Part shown: one piece after another, positions 26,973-36,646 of the stretch | How positions within the stretch are numbered: the first letter of the stretch is position 1 | Layout of the letters: each line of letters opens with the position of its first letter | Source: Saprospiraceae bacterium | GTDB lineage: Bacteria; Bacteroidota; Bacteroidia; Chitinophagales; Saprospiraceae | Reading direction: 5' to 3' | NCBI GenBank assembly: GCA_016710265.1 | Contig: JADJJL010000001.1 | Location: 1,178,001-1,242,000, forward strand | DNA length: 64,000 bases | Program-made: the position numbers and the translations under genes | Notes under the pieces: generated by a model | Databases searched by the model: none | Told to the model about the DNA's origin: nothing | Seen by the model: only the letters and a program-made list of their open reading frames with translations

Positions 26973-28067
26973 TTAAGCCTTTCTCTTTGTATTAAACCCG
27001 ATGGAAATTCCGACCCTAGGGCTATCTTTTCGTAAGACTGTATATAGATTCACTGGAAAATTCATAGATCCGCTTCTAAATGATTTTCCTAAAGCCAAAA
27101 CCAATCCTCCTTCAATTGCAAGATCTCCATTGCGATGTAGAGTAGGTTTTTCACTTCTATCAGGAGCTTCTCCTTGTTCCCATGCTCCGTCTTTATAAAA
27201 TCCAACTTCTCTTTTAGCCACCGTAAAATTGGTTCCTATGGCAAATTCCAGTCCTGATTTATTGGATCTGATACCGTGAAGGATGGCGATAGAAGGAATA
27301 AAACTGCCTTGTTCGATGCCGTTTATTAAAGTGATAAATTCAAACAATCCCTGGATATTTCCTTGGTTTAAGTAGGAAACTTCAAACTGATATCCAATGT
27401 GTGAAGCAACGGGAAACATACCCCATCCACCTTGGTTTTCAGGCCTTTGATAGTCTTTTGCGTCGCGACCAAACAACATCCCAAATCCAAATCTAGGGCC
27501 ACTGAGGTTGAGTCTGGTGACATTCGGATTATTGACTTCACTTTCCAGAGTTTGGGTCGTGGTGACTTGTTTTAAAGATTGTTCATCTACATCAAGATCA
27601 TGCATTTTTCGAAGAGTAATTTCAATCATCAAACCGATCCTTTCTTCAAAAGCCATAAACTCCATGGAATAGGATTTTTCCATTTGACCTGTAGTAACAT
27701 CCAACATTCGAAATGTTAGGAAAATTTTATCGCCAAATCGCTCGATGCTACCACCCATCACTTTATTGGATCCGGTGATTTTTCCGAGGTTTTCCATGCA
27801 GGATTTGCTGTGGCAAGTGGCCAAGTTAAATCCATTTTCTGTGGCGGTTTGTTCTGCGTCCTTGCGGTTGGTGACATCGTAGACATTGATTCTGCGAAGT
27901 TGGTGGATAAATAGATCCGGCAACAATGCACTGTCTTTTTTAATGCCTTTGATGTCTATGCCAGCGACAGTGATAATGGGCAAAGGAGCGAATTCAGAGG
28001 CTTGTGAGGAAATTGTTTTTGCGATCAAAAGACCGAATAAAATTGGTTTTAAAATTTGTGTTTTCAT
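26973..28067 (-). CDS. Exported protein with CsgG/TolB-N-like domain
   Basis: About 364 residues. A signal peptide (KTQILKPILFGLLIAK..SSQAS) precedes a domain of the kind seen in TolB-N/CsgG-like periplasmic proteins (PLPIITVAGIDIKGI, LATCHSKSCMENLGKITGSNKVMGGSIERFGDK). A C-terminal part of beta-strands follows (FGFGMLFG...YQFEVSYLNQGN), suggesting an outer-membrane-associated barrel. Two cysteines (CHSKSC) could form a disulfide. The frame is open to 28103, but the ATG at 28067 gives the signal peptide directly. Neighbours are secreted surface proteins. Function unknown. Confidence 0.6.
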   Translation of the reverse strand: MKTQILKPILFGLLIAKTISSQASEFAPLPIITVAGIDIKGIKKDSALLPDLFIHQLRRINVYDVTNRKDAEQTATENGFNLATCHSKSCMENLGKITGSNKVMGGSIERFGDKIFLTFRMLDVTTGQMEKSYSMEFMAFEERIGLMIEITLRKMHDLDVDEQSLKQVTTTQTLESEVNNPNVTRLNLSGPRFGFGMLFGRDAKDYQRPENQGGWGMFPVASHIGYQFEVSYLNQGNIQGLFEFITLINGIEQGSFIPSIAILHGIRSNKSGLEFAIGTNFTVAKREVGFYKDGAWEQGEAPDRSEKPTLHRNGDLAIEGGLVLALGKSFRSGSMNFPVNLYTVLRKDSPRVGISIGFNTKRKA

Positions 28068-28236
28068 TAGATAATATTTTTTGTTGAGACAAAGGTCTAT
28101 CAATCAATTGGCTCATATTATCCAATTCAGATAAAAACACATATTTATTTATTTAATATGTAAGAAACAAATAAACAAATTTTTAATTAACCTTAAACCA
28201 ATTATATATTATCGGGAACAATATTCAATGGACCAT

Positions 28237-29544
28237 TTACAATTTGACCCATTGGTAGCTTTTTGAAAAGTGATCAGCATAAATCCGAAAATAATAATGC
28301 CCGGATGGTAGATGCGAGATGGGTATGGAGATGTTCTCGCTATGGATCTGAGTGAACTCAAAACACAATCCACCCATAGAATTAAATAACTGTATTTTTA
28401 AATCGAACGGTATGGGCTCAATTAACCGGATGTGTAGGATATCTTCTACGGGGTTGGTGTAACTTATGCCCATATTTGCTATTTGAACATCGATGGTTCC
28501 AACGGAAGAGCAAGCAGTTTCAATTTTTTCGTAGGTATCACAGTCTCCTAAATTGTGATCTACATCATAAGGCTGGCTTTGTCGGTTTTTGATCCAAGCG
28601 CAAATGCTTTGGACATGACAATAATCTAATTTTATATTATCTCTGATGATTAGTTCTGAAATGGTCCAATGGTCAATGTCTTTAATACCATCCAGAGTAG
28701 TCAATTCCGGATTGAGATTAATCTGGAGTTTGCCGCCAAGGGTTTTTAATTTATTTAGAGGTTTTAGATCCTTGATGGCTGATAATCCCATGATCGTCGT
28801 TTGATCCCCAACTTCCTCCAGATTCCTTAAGCCATTGAGATCCTGCAAGACCCTAAGACCAATCAGTCGGAGATGCCCACCTATTTTGCGAAGATTACTC
28901 AGTCCTTCGATGTTTTTTAGACTGAGGTTGCTTTGTATTCGGAGATCCTCTGGAATCTCGGTCAGACCGCTTAATCCATCGATGTTGCTCAGATAGTTAT
29001 TATTGCGAATAGAAATGAAGCGACCTACGCTGCGAAGATTCCGCAGACCATTGATTTGGGTTAATGAATCAATGTTGTTATAATGTTGATAAATATAAAG
29101 CCCACCACCGATTTCCAGCAATTGAGTCAATGCTTCCATATCCACTAATCGTAAATTGACTGCTATCCGCAAATCACCGCCCACACGTCTCAGAGAATCC
29201 AAACCGTCTAAGTTAAACAAAGAATCGGTTTCATAAATCTCCAGATCGCCATCAATCTCCTGAATGCCTAGGATCGGTCTTAGGTCTTCCACTTCCAATG
29301 AAATGATTAGATCACCCATGATGTGCTTGCAATCAGGATACAATTCCGCAAACAATTGGACTTCTTCTTGGGAACATAATTCAATTCGTTCCTCAGTCGG
29401 ACATTGGGTAAATAAAGGCTTTAGATGAAAAATGAATATTATAAAGAAAATTGAAAATTTTTTGAAATACAAGATCAGTTCTTTTGTCCAATTGTCATGT
29501 AATATATTTAGTAAGTAATTCAAGAATGACAATAAAAAGACCAT
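28237..29544 (-). CDS. T9SS cargo with receptor L-domain-like leucine-rich repeats
   Basis: A secreted surface protein of 435 residues, possibly an adhesion or ligand-binding protein. After a hydrophobic signal (FSIFFIIFIFHL...TQC) come about eight repeats of the receptor L-domain type, roughly 24 residues each, with the consensus LxxLxxVGGDLxI (GDLEIYETDSLFNLDGLDSLRRVGG and similar). Residues 350-435 carry the sorting domain (YTNPVEDILHIRL...GHYYFRIY). The long hydrophilic N-terminus before the hydrophobic stretch suggests the true start lies later than 29544. It ends a cluster of three large cargo genes. Confidence 0.75.
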   Translation of the reverse strand: MVFLLSFLNYLLNILHDNWTKELILYFKKFSIFFIIFIFHLKPLFTQCPTEERIELCSQEEVQLFAELYPDCKHIMGDLIISLEVEDLRPILGIQEIDGDLEIYETDSLFNLDGLDSLRRVGGDLRIAVNLRLVDMEALTQLLEIGGGLYIYQHYNNIDSLTQINGLRNLRSVGRFISIRNNNYLSNIDGLSGLTEIPEDLRIQSNLSLKNIEGLSNLRKIGGHLRLIGLRVLQDLNGLRNLEEVGDQTTIMGLSAIKDLKPLNKLKTLGGKLQINLNPELTTLDGIKDIDHWTISELIIRDNIKLDYCHVQSICAWIKNRQSQPYDVDHNLGDCDTYEKIETACSSVGTIDVQIANMGISYTNPVEDILHIRLIEPIPFDLKIQLFNSMGGLCFEFTQIHSENISIPISHLPSGHYYFRIYADHFSKSYQWVKL

Positions 29545-29556
29545 GTTGTAATTATA

Positions 29557-31077
29557 TTATTCGATGATTAATTTTTCAGTTGATTTGGTTCCATTGGACA
29601 AATAGATTACCAATAAATACATCCCTGCATCCAATCCTGAAGTTCGGATGGAATGGCTGGAAGATGGGTGTGTAAATTTTTGTTCTAGGACCATTCTTCC
29701 ACCCATATCGAAAAATTGGATCTGATGGATGCTTTGTCCAGGAAGAATGGATTGTACTTCCAGAATCTCACTGACAGGATTGGGCCAGTAAATTATTTTA
29801 CTCTCAGAGTCCAATAAAGGATCGTGGACAGAGACCAGTGTACTGTCGCAAACGGGTTCATATCCAAGTCGGTAATTGACAAAATTGGGCATACTGGCAT
29901 GATTAATCGCCGGCAGATGCAGTCCGTGTTGTTCAAATCGACAAGCCTTTCCTTTCTCATTGGGTTCGTGGATGATGTGCATCACCTCGTTACTGGTTCC
30001 GGTACTTACATAGATCTTGCAGTCAGGTGCAAGCCTTGCCAAATTAAACGCAGCGGCCCAACCTCCAGGCTCTACATAGCCATCCCAAGAGTCGATGTGT
30101 ACCAGACTAGCCTTTATGTCCTCTGCCCAAGTATCAATCTGGTAAAGATCATATAAATAAAACATATAAACAAATCTAGAATTAGCTGAGAAAGCTACTC
30201 CAGTATATTGAGTCGACCCTGAGGATTCAGATCCTGTAGTAATCTGCCGGAAATTGGTAAGTTTTCCGGTCTCACGGTCAAAATCCATTAAAAATAGCCC
30301 ATCACTTGCAGTCATCCTTGCGAACTTGGTGCCATCCGGAGAAAAACATGACTGTCCACTACCGGCATCCCAATAACGGGATGGTAGTCCAATGTTTTGT
30401 TCCATCACTCTTTCCAAACCATTTTCTGTGAGTAGGCAGAGATAATAGTCGCTGTTGGTATAACCACAGGTGATGACCCACCAGTCCAGATTGTTGGCAT
30501 GTCTCACAGCCGTAAGGTGACCGGAAGGAAGGAGTTTCTCCACCATTGGAATATTTTTTTTGGTGACATCTCCATAGCCAGAATTCAGACTCATGTCAAC
30601 TTCGGAATACAATAGTTTGGGGATAATTGTTAGACCAGGCACGTTTGGGTCCCTGTTTCTATCACTAATCATGTGGACTACATAATATTCTAAAGGTCTG
30701 CCAGGTTTGGGTAAAATCAAATTTCCATTGCGAATAGTATATTCTTCATTGGAGCAAAAAAAATCCCAATAATAACCTTCATTAATTTTTCCATTTGGCA
30801 TTGGGCCAAAACGTCGGTCATTGATATAGCATCCGGAACTCTGAATGAGAAGCAATCCTTCTTCACTGCATATCGAAGCATTAAAACCATATACTCTATT
30901 AAATCTCCCCAAATGATATAACGATCTCGGCTTTTCATTAAAATCCATAACAAAACGAAAGAAACGCTGATCAGTAGTATTTTGACTGCTTGTACCTCCC
31001 AAGATCCAGATGAAATCTCTTTTTCCTTGAGCAAATATAAAATTGGTATATAATAATAAAAAAATCAATGATTTCAT
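29557..31077 (-). CDS. T9SS cargo with WD40-like propeller
   Basis: A secreted protein of about 506 residues. The signal peptide (MKSLIFLLLYTNFIFAQG) is followed by a domain with propeller-type motifs common to Bacteroidota surface proteins (SPDGTKFARMTASDGLFLMDF, FSANSRFVYMFYLYDLYQID, LARLAPDCKIYVSTG), and a type A sorting domain (IYWPNPVSE...GMYLLVIY). The open frame runs to 31125, but the ATG at 31077 fits the signal peptide and leaves the terminator hairpin (31091-31123) outside the gene. Function unknown; the ending is typical of exported, cell-surface anchored proteins. Confidence 0.75.
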   Translation of the reverse strand: MKSLIFLLLYTNFIFAQGKRDFIWILGGTSSQNTTDQRFFRFVMDFNEKPRSLYHLGRFNRVYGFNASICSEEGLLLIQSSGCYINDRRFGPMPNGKINEGYYWDFFCSNEEYTIRNGNLILPKPGRPLEYYVVHMISDRNRDPNVPGLTIIPKLLYSEVDMSLNSGYGDVTKKNIPMVEKLLPSGHLTAVRHANNLDWWVITCGYTNSDYYLCLLTENGLERVMEQNIGLPSRYWDAGSGQSCFSPDGTKFARMTASDGLFLMDFDRETGKLTNFRQITTGSESSGSTQYTGVAFSANSRFVYMFYLYDLYQIDTWAEDIKASLVHIDSWDGYVEPGGWAAAFNLARLAPDCKIYVSTGTSNEVMHIIHEPNEKGKACRFEQHGLHLPAINHASMPNFVNYRLGYEPVCDSTLVSVHDPLLDSESKIIYWPNPVSEILEVQSILPGQSIHQIQFFDMGGRMVLEQKFTHPSSSHSIRTSGLDAGMYLLVIYLSNGTKSTEKLIIE

Positions 31078-31090
31078 GTACAGATGATTA

Positions 31091-31123
31091 AAAAAAGGAG
31101 GGCTGTAATCAACCCTCCTTTTC
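31091..31123 (-). terminator. Rho-independent terminator between cargo genes
   Basis: A perfect 10-bp stem (AAAAGGAGGG at 31093-31102 and CCCTCCTTTT at 31113-31122) with a 10-base loop. It lies 11 bp after the stop codon of the beta-helix gene (31134) on the minus strand and before the next ATG. Confidence 0.85.
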
Positions 31124-31133
31124 AATAATAATT

Positions 31134-34100
31134 CTAATTCTTAATAAATCTGATAGTTTCACGCTTACCTGAGATAAACTCGAGTTCTAAAAAATAAAAA
31201 CCATTTTGTAAGTCAGTCAATGGAATGAATAAATTCCAAACCGGATTTGTTTTTTGATCATCCACCATTTTACCTTCCAAACCGAAGATCCAATACTTTT
31301 TAATTTGTGATTCATTTTCAGGAACATTCACTAACAGATAATCTGTTGTAGGAACAGGAAATACCTTAATTTTTGAAGTATTTTTAGGTATTGAAAACCT
31401 TGTTCTTTCTGATGCTGCTTCATGACAAATTGTATCATCAGAGTAATGCACTAACTCATACAAAGATCGCAAAGCCCTGGCACGATATATAGCAGGTCCT
31501 GCAAAATAGGGACAAAGCTCTGAAATAAACTCGATTTCTACCCTTTGTGTAGAGTCTAATTCCCATTCACTGTCAGTTAGCATATAAAAATAGAGTGCAT
31601 TGACGTATTGTTGATATTCTTCGTAATCTTCACTGACTGTTAGTGTGTCGTTGAGTAATAAAAGGTTGCCCAATGGAATGGCAAGGAGAGAGTCCAAATC
31701 AGAGGCTAGAGCCAAACGATCTGATTGTAGATCTTGCAAAGATTCTGATAATACAGAAAGGTCATCCAGCAAACCAATCATAGCTGAAGAGTCTTCCTCT
31801 GTAGCTAAATCTGTTAAAATCCCCAACGCAAGGTTGAAAAGACTGTCTTCTTCCACCAACCAATCATTGATCTGTACATAATCATTGGCTCTGGCATGAT
31901 AAGCTTGATAAATTCCTCTCTCCATTTGTTCAAACCGACCAATAGTAGTGGTTGCATTTGCATTAAAGAAACTTCCATAAATGGAAGGGTAACTTTGTAA
32001 ACTGCCCCGCTCTAATAACTCAGCGTATAATTGTCTTTTTGAAGACCATATACGTGTGCCCCAATCATAAGTGGTGTCATAAACTCCTGTGGCTACAAAC
32101 TCATCATCTGATCTTGGGAAGCTGCGAGGTACAGGATTGACGCCAGCCCCCACTGTGCCGCAATTCAAGGTAAAATGATTGGCCGGATCATGCTCAAACC
32201 AACCTTGGTTTTCAAGTTCTTCAAAATTATTGGGGCTTAGATCGGGATTGGACTGATCTTCAGCATGGATAATAAATCTAGAATTTTCAAAATCCTGAAT
32301 TCCACCATAATTTGCTGCACCTATTGTATGTGTACCAATCCAACGATTACCTTTGTGGATTTGCTGGCCGATCATAGCTCCAATTTGTGACAAAGGGTAG
32401 CCGAGAGCTAATCCATGATTTGCATCATCCATTCGGTTTGAAGCAAAAACAGTTCCGAGTGCATCGCTTACAAAGTGGAAGTCAAAGTGCCAACCCTCTG
32501 CAAGGTTACCTGCATGACCCCCATTGGGTGATTCTGATACAAAGAGTCCTGAGTTTGCGCTTCCAGAATTTGATGAATTTAATAAATTACAAAGCGTAAT
32601 ATTATTGCGCCCACCAAAGATCCCGATACCAAAATTCGGTCTAGCTAAACTGCCATTGGATAAAACGGTATTGTTGAATGTCCAGAAGTTTTGACTATTG
32701 AATAGGTTTATACCTGTTTGACCCTCACCTACCGATACATCGTTATGATCAATTAATTTCAGTTGACCTCTTGTTTCTGTAAGATCGATGCCAATACTAT
32801 TGGCTCCAGTAAGAGTGATATCGTTTTCTTCATTTATCGCGGTACTCAAAACCTCACCTGTCCAAGAAAAATTAATACCTCTTGCTTCAGCGCTTATGGT
32901 ATTCCCTTTGATATCAAAATTTCTCCCGGGACTGTGGTCAAATTGCATTCCAGTCAGTACTTCGGTCATCTCATTTCCTATGACGGTAGAATTGACACCT
33001 CTTGTATAAATGCCGCACATGACATCGTCAAAAACGGAATTTTCTATTTTGAGTGTATTACCAGAAGTGGAACCAGAATGTATTCCTTTTCCATTGTGAT
33101 TAAATGCATTTCCGAGGGTCCAGTTGTTTGTACCGAAGTCAGAGATATTTGTAAAGGAGCAATCTTCTACAGAGATATTCGAATTAAATCCTTTTATCCC
33201 ATTCAACAGGTTATCAAATGTACTTTCATTTGAAACATCAATATTTGAATTATCAGCTAAAATTCCAGCAAAAGTCCTGTTCCCTAAAATAGATGGTTCT
33301 CCGGAGTAGAACGAATATAATGAACCGGAAAAGTAAAAATTACAATTATCAACAACAATTTTTGATCCTTCCTCTGCATGAATACCCACAGCTCCGTCTT
33401 TAAATGTTGATCCAGTCGCAATTACTGTAGATCCGGCCAAGGCATTTACTTCGAAATGACCATTGTCAAGTACAGTGTTTTCTAGGATTAAGGTGGCGCC
33501 AGATTCTACCTCTATACTATTCCATCGATGTCCATCACAAGCGATGACATAATTATCTTGAATTTTAAGAGTGTTTCCAGATCTTACAGTGATACTTGAA
33601 CCAGGGAGCATCCTGATATGTGCTGTGCCGTGTTGTTGTGATTCTTGACCCATAAAGCAATACAATGGAACATCTATATCAAAATTGCCATCCACTGTAA
33701 ATTGACGCTCTGATCCCGATAAAAATGAGGCTGCAGGACTTGCCCATTGTCGAGTTTCGATTAATGTATTTAAAGAGCCGTTCACTACCATACCAAAATC
33801 ACCATTATAATTGATTGTTGAAGTATTATAATATTCGGATTGATCATGACATTTATAATAATATATAAGACCTCCCTGGGTACCAAATAAATCAGAAAGT
33901 ACAACCGATTTTGGTACTTCATCATCATATTCGTCTAGATCAAAAGAATAATAAAATAGATGGCCAATGAACACCCCACTTTCGAATTGATTTACTAAAG
34001 TGTAATCGCCAAGATCCACAATATTGAATGGTTCTCCTCGCCGTCTTAAACTAATAATCACATCTCCTTTTCTAACTGGAGGATCAACCCACGAAGGAGT

Positions 34101-34385
34101 TACTGTAATTGTAAAATTTTCACATCCTGCCTTTGAACCAAAATGGGAATTTGGACTAAAATAGGGATAGAAAGCACATTGGCTAACCGATATTCCAGGC
34201 AGAGCAAGTGTAAACATTATTGCCATATATAAGACAATAAAAGGTTTAAAATTGCCAAATTTTAATTGGCAGTATTGGGGGGGGGGGGCAGAGTTTAGTT
34301 CTGCGGACTCGTTCTTCGGACAGAACCTGTCTGTGGAAAGAACACCATTGAGGTTAAATTGCATAAAATAGTATTTTACAATCAA
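31134..34385 (-). CDS. Large T9SS cargo with right-handed beta-helix
   Basis: The largest cargo of the window, 1,083 residues from the longest start. Residues 60-70 end a signal peptide (LALPGISVSQC). The central part (about 270-650) has the stacked short repeats of a parallel beta-helix (ENSVFDDVMCGIYTRG, GNTISAEARGINFSW, NNTVLSNGSL), and the C-terminus has a type A sorting domain (VFPVPTTDYLLV...GFYFLELEF). The start is unclear: a 12-base C run (34277-34288) encodes PPP inside a hydrophilic leader, and a later ATG at 34226 is possible. Probably an adhesin or polysaccharide-binding protein (inference). Confidence 0.75.
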   Translation of the reverse strand: MIVKYYFMQFNLNGVLSTDRFCPKNESAELNSAPPPQYCQLKFGNFKPFIVLYMAIMFTLALPGISVSQCAFYPYFSPNSHFGSKAGCENFTITVTPSWVDPPVRKGDVIISLRRRGEPFNIVDLGDYTLVNQFESGVFIGHLFYYSFDLDEYDDEVPKSVVLSDLFGTQGGLIYYYKCHDQSEYYNTSTINYNGDFGMVVNGSLNTLIETRQWASPAASFLSGSERQFTVDGNFDIDVPLYCFMGQESQQHGTAHIRMLPGSSITVRSGNTLKIQDNYVIACDGHRWNSIEVESGATLILENTVLDNGHFEVNALAGSTVIATGSTFKDGAVGIHAEEGSKIVVDNCNFYFSGSLYSFYSGEPSILGNRTFAGILADNSNIDVSNESTFDNLLNGIKGFNSNISVEDCSFTNISDFGTNNWTLGNAFNHNGKGIHSGSTSGNTLKIENSVFDDVMCGIYTRGVNSTVIGNEMTEVLTGMQFDHSPGRNFDIKGNTISAEARGINFSWTGEVLSTAINEENDITLTGANSIGIDLTETRGQLKLIDHNDVSVGEGQTGINLFNSQNFWTFNNTVLSNGSLARPNFGIGIFGGRNNITLCNLLNSSNSGSANSGLFVSESPNGGHAGNLAEGWHFDFHFVSDALGTVFASNRMDDANHGLALGYPLSQIGAMIGQQIHKGNRWIGTHTIGAANYGGIQDFENSRFIIHAEDQSNPDLSPNNFEELENQGWFEHDPANHFTLNCGTVGAGVNPVPRSFPRSDDEFVATGVYDTTYDWGTRIWSSKRQLYAELLERGSLQSYPSIYGSFFNANATTTIGRFEQMERGIYQAYHARANDYVQINDWLVEEDSLFNLALGILTDLATEEDSSAMIGLLDDLSVLSESLQDLQSDRLALASDLDSLLAIPLGNLLLLNDTLTVSEDYEEYQQYVNALYFYMLTDSEWELDSTQRVEIEFISELCPYFAGPAIYRARALRSLYELVHYSDDTICHEAASERTRFSIPKNTSKIKVFPVPTTDYLLVNVPENESQIKKYWIFGLEGKMVDDQKTNPVWNLFIPLTDLQNGFYFLELEFISGKRETIRFIKN
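34253..34271. repeat. Inverted repeat beside the 12-base homopolymer
   Basis: Arms TGCCAA (34253-34258) and TTGGCA (34266-34271) separated by seven A/T bases. It lies 5 bp from the G12 run and within the N-terminal part of the beta-helix gene. Confidence 0.5.
34277..34288. repeat. 12-base G/C homopolymer in the start region of a surface-protein gene
   Basis: Twelve consecutive G on the plus strand, C on the coding strand, encoding residues 33-36 (APPP) of the beta-helix cargo. Such tracts are length-variable in other bacteria. Assembly error is an alternative. Confidence 0.7.
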
Positions 34386-34577
34386 TTCACCAAAACTTGA
34401 TTGTCTGTTCTAAATGAACTGACAATAATTAACTTTGGAGGAAGTAGTCGAGAGTGTAAATGTATAAAAAAATACTTTAAATTATCAAAATATTTTATTA
34501 ATTATTTTTACATATTTTATTTAATAATTTGTAAAATGCAGAACTTAAAATAAATAGTTATCAATTTGAAATTGATT

Positions 34578-35555
34578 TCATTTATCCCGCTCTGTCACAA
34601 AATAACAAAGTTGCTTTAAGGATGCTCTAGCAGGATTTTCGTCAAATTCATTTAGTAAAGACAATGCCCTGTCCCTGTATTCATACATGATCAGACGGGA
34701 TTGTTCTACGCCTTTATATTGAATGATAAATGCAACAGTGTCAGCGATGATGGTTTTGTCCAATGAATCTTTGCGGATGCCGCGGATGATTTGAGAAGAT
34801 TCTTTTGATGGCGCATTCTCCAAAGAAAGAATCAGCGGCAGGGTCATTTTCTTTTCCTTAATGTCATTGATTAGTGGTTTACCAATGGAGTGATCGGATA
34901 GGTCCATCAGATCATCTTTAATTTGAAAAGCGATTCCCAATTGAATGCCAAATTGCCAGATTTTATCCAACTTATCTACATCGGTGGTGACGCTTTGCGC
35001 TCCGCAAGTCACTGCGGCAGCGATTAAGGATGCCGTTTTCTTTTGAATAATTTCAAAATAAATGTCACGGTTAATGTCCAGTCTTCTTGCTTTTTCCAAC
35101 TGCAAGAGTTCGCCTTCGCTCATGTCGGTGACTGCTCTCGAAAGTATTTTAAGCATTCCAAATTGGTCTCTTTCCAAAGCCACCAACAAACCTCTGGACA
35201 ATAAATAATCTCCAACCAAAACGGCAATCTTGTTTTTCCAAAGGGCATTGATTGAAAAAAAACCTCTGCGCTGGTCAGAATCATCCACGACATCGTCGTG
35301 TACCAGGGTCGCCGTATGCAAAAGCTCTACCATGGTGGCTGCAGTATAAGTACTTTCATTGATTGGACCCAACATTTTGGCAGATAGCAAACTCAGTATG
35401 GGTCTGAATTGTTTCCCTTTGGTTTTGACAATATAGTAGCTTATTTTATCCAGCAGCGAAACCCTGCTCGCAATGGCTTCCCTAAAATGTAGATCAAACC
35501 TTTTTAAATCATCGTTGATGATTTCCTTGATGCTATTTAGACTGGTATATTCCAT
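34578..35555 (-). CDS. Polyprenyl diphosphate synthase
   Basis: Condenses isopentenyl diphosphate units into long-chain trans-polyprenyl diphosphate (C30-C45) for menaquinone or cell-wall lipid carriers. The aspartate-rich motifs are LVHDDVVDD (about 78-86) and QIKDDLMD (near 208-215). The RPILSLLSA stretch and GKQFRP also match the trans-IPPS family. The ATG at 35555 is chosen because a promoter box (35565-35572) covers the TTG of the longer frame (35567). Length 325 is normal. Chain length cannot be read securely. Confidence 0.93.
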   Translation of the reverse strand: MEYTSLNSIKEIINDDLKRFDLHFREAIASRVSLLDKISYYIVKTKGKQFRPILSLLSAKMLGPINESTYTAATMVELLHTATLVHDDVVDDSDQRRGFFSINALWKNKIAVLVGDYLLSRGLLVALERDQFGMLKILSRAVTDMSEGELLQLEKARRLDINRDIYFEIIQKKTASLIAAAVTCGAQSVTTDVDKLDKIWQFGIQLGIAFQIKDDLMDLSDHSIGKPLINDIKEKKMTLPLILSLENAPSKESSQIIRGIRKDSLDKTIIADTVAFIIQYKGVEQSRLIMYEYRDRALSLLNEFDENPARASLKQLCYFVTERDK

Positions 35556-35564
35556 TAGAATGTG

Positions 35565-35572
35565 CAAAGATA
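35565..35572 (-). promoter_or_regulatory. -7 box of the polyprenyl synthase gene
   Basis: Minus-strand TATCTTTG, a match to TAnnTTTG. It ends 9 bases before the ATG at 35555, predicting a nearly leaderless mRNA. No clear -33 element. Confidence 0.5.
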
Positions 35573-35627
35573 GGCTAGTAAATCTTCTTCATTCAGCTTA
35601 GTTTGAAGATGGCCCAATGAAGGCTGA

Positions 35628-36644
35628 ATGGCTATATTTCCGTATCTTGTGCCAAAATCCGCAATTTTGCTCCAGCTTTTTCGTAAAAGCCTAATGTTCA
35701 ACATTCTACTGATCATTCCTTACGCATTTGCCCTGCGCTTGGGACTATATTTTAATATGCCAAAATATCAGCTTGACGATAAAGCCTGGATTTACAATAA
35801 AATTGCAGATATATTTCATTTTAATGGTCCTTACCAATATCTCTGGAGTATTATCCTGGTACTGATTCAGGCGTTCTTAATCAATTATTTGGTCAATAGA
35901 TACAAATTGAATTCCGAAGGTCAGCTTTTTGCGGGTATCGTATTTATAGTCTTAACAGGCATGCATCCCGCCACAGCCACCATTGGTCCTGTGCAGTTGG
36001 CCAATGTTTTTTTAATTTTAGCCATGACCCAAATCATGGGAATTTATATAAAAAAGCAAGCTGCTCTTCAGTTATACAATTTTGGATTATTTATCGGATT
36101 GGCTAGTCTTATTTATCCTCCATACATCTGGTTTCTCGTTTTGGGAATTGCTGGAATCACCATCCTTAAAAGTTTTAATTGGAAAGAATGGCTTCAGCTC
36201 ATGGCTGGCTGGATCAATGTTGTTTTTTTGCTTTTTGTTTTAGTTTATTTTACTGGAACTGAAAGTGAATTTTACAATATCCAAATCAAAGCTTATTTAA
36301 GTTCTTACATCATTCATCTTTCGCCCGGTTTGAAGGGATTAATATTGATGATCATATTGTTTATTTTATTGTTGTTGACTTTAATTCAATATAATTTTTA
36401 TAGAATCAAGCGAATCGTCATTATTCAAAAGTATTATGACTTTATGTTCTGGACGTCTTTTTGTAGCTTATTGTCTTTATTTTTTGTAAAGATTGAAGAC
36501 TGCTCACATCTCATTTTATTAATTACACCACTCTCGATTTTGGTGGCTTTGTTGTTGACTAAAATTAAAAATCCTTTGCTTTCAGAAACAGTACACCTTC
36601 TGTTTGCATTCTCAGCTTTATTTTTGCAAATTCAAAACTGGTAA
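35628..36644 (+). CDS. DUF6427-like integral membrane protein
   Basis: 338 residues with roughly eight to nine hydrophobic helices, matching the Bacteroidota DUF6427 type (start ...LYFNMPKYQLDDKAWIYNKIADIF, later ANVFLILAMTQIMGIYIKKQ and LASLIYPPYIWFLVLG). Function is unknown. It is divergent from the polyprenyl synthase gene and ends 2 bp before purQ, so the two are probably co-transcribed. Confidence 0.7.
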   Translation: MAIFPYLVPKSAILLQLFRKSLMFNILLIIPYAFALRLGLYFNMPKYQLDDKAWIYNKIADIFHFNGPYQYLWSIILVLIQAFLINYLVNRYKLNSEGQLFAGIVFIVLTGMHPATATIGPVQLANVFLILAMTQIMGIYIKKQAALQLYNFGLFIGLASLIYPPYIWFLVLGIAGITILKSFNWKEWLQLMAGWINVVFLLFVLVYFTGTESEFYNIQIKAYLSSYIIHLSPGLKGLILMIILFILLLLTLIQYNFYRIKRIVIIQKYYDFMFWTSFCSLLSLFFVKIEDCSHLILLITPLSILVALLLTKIKNPLLSETVHLLFAFSALFLQIQNW

Positions 36645-36646
36645 AT

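Noticed and set aside
32763..33233. 156-residue plus-strand frame within the beta-helix cargo gene
   Set aside because: Antisense shadow of a clear cargo gene; no recognisable motif.
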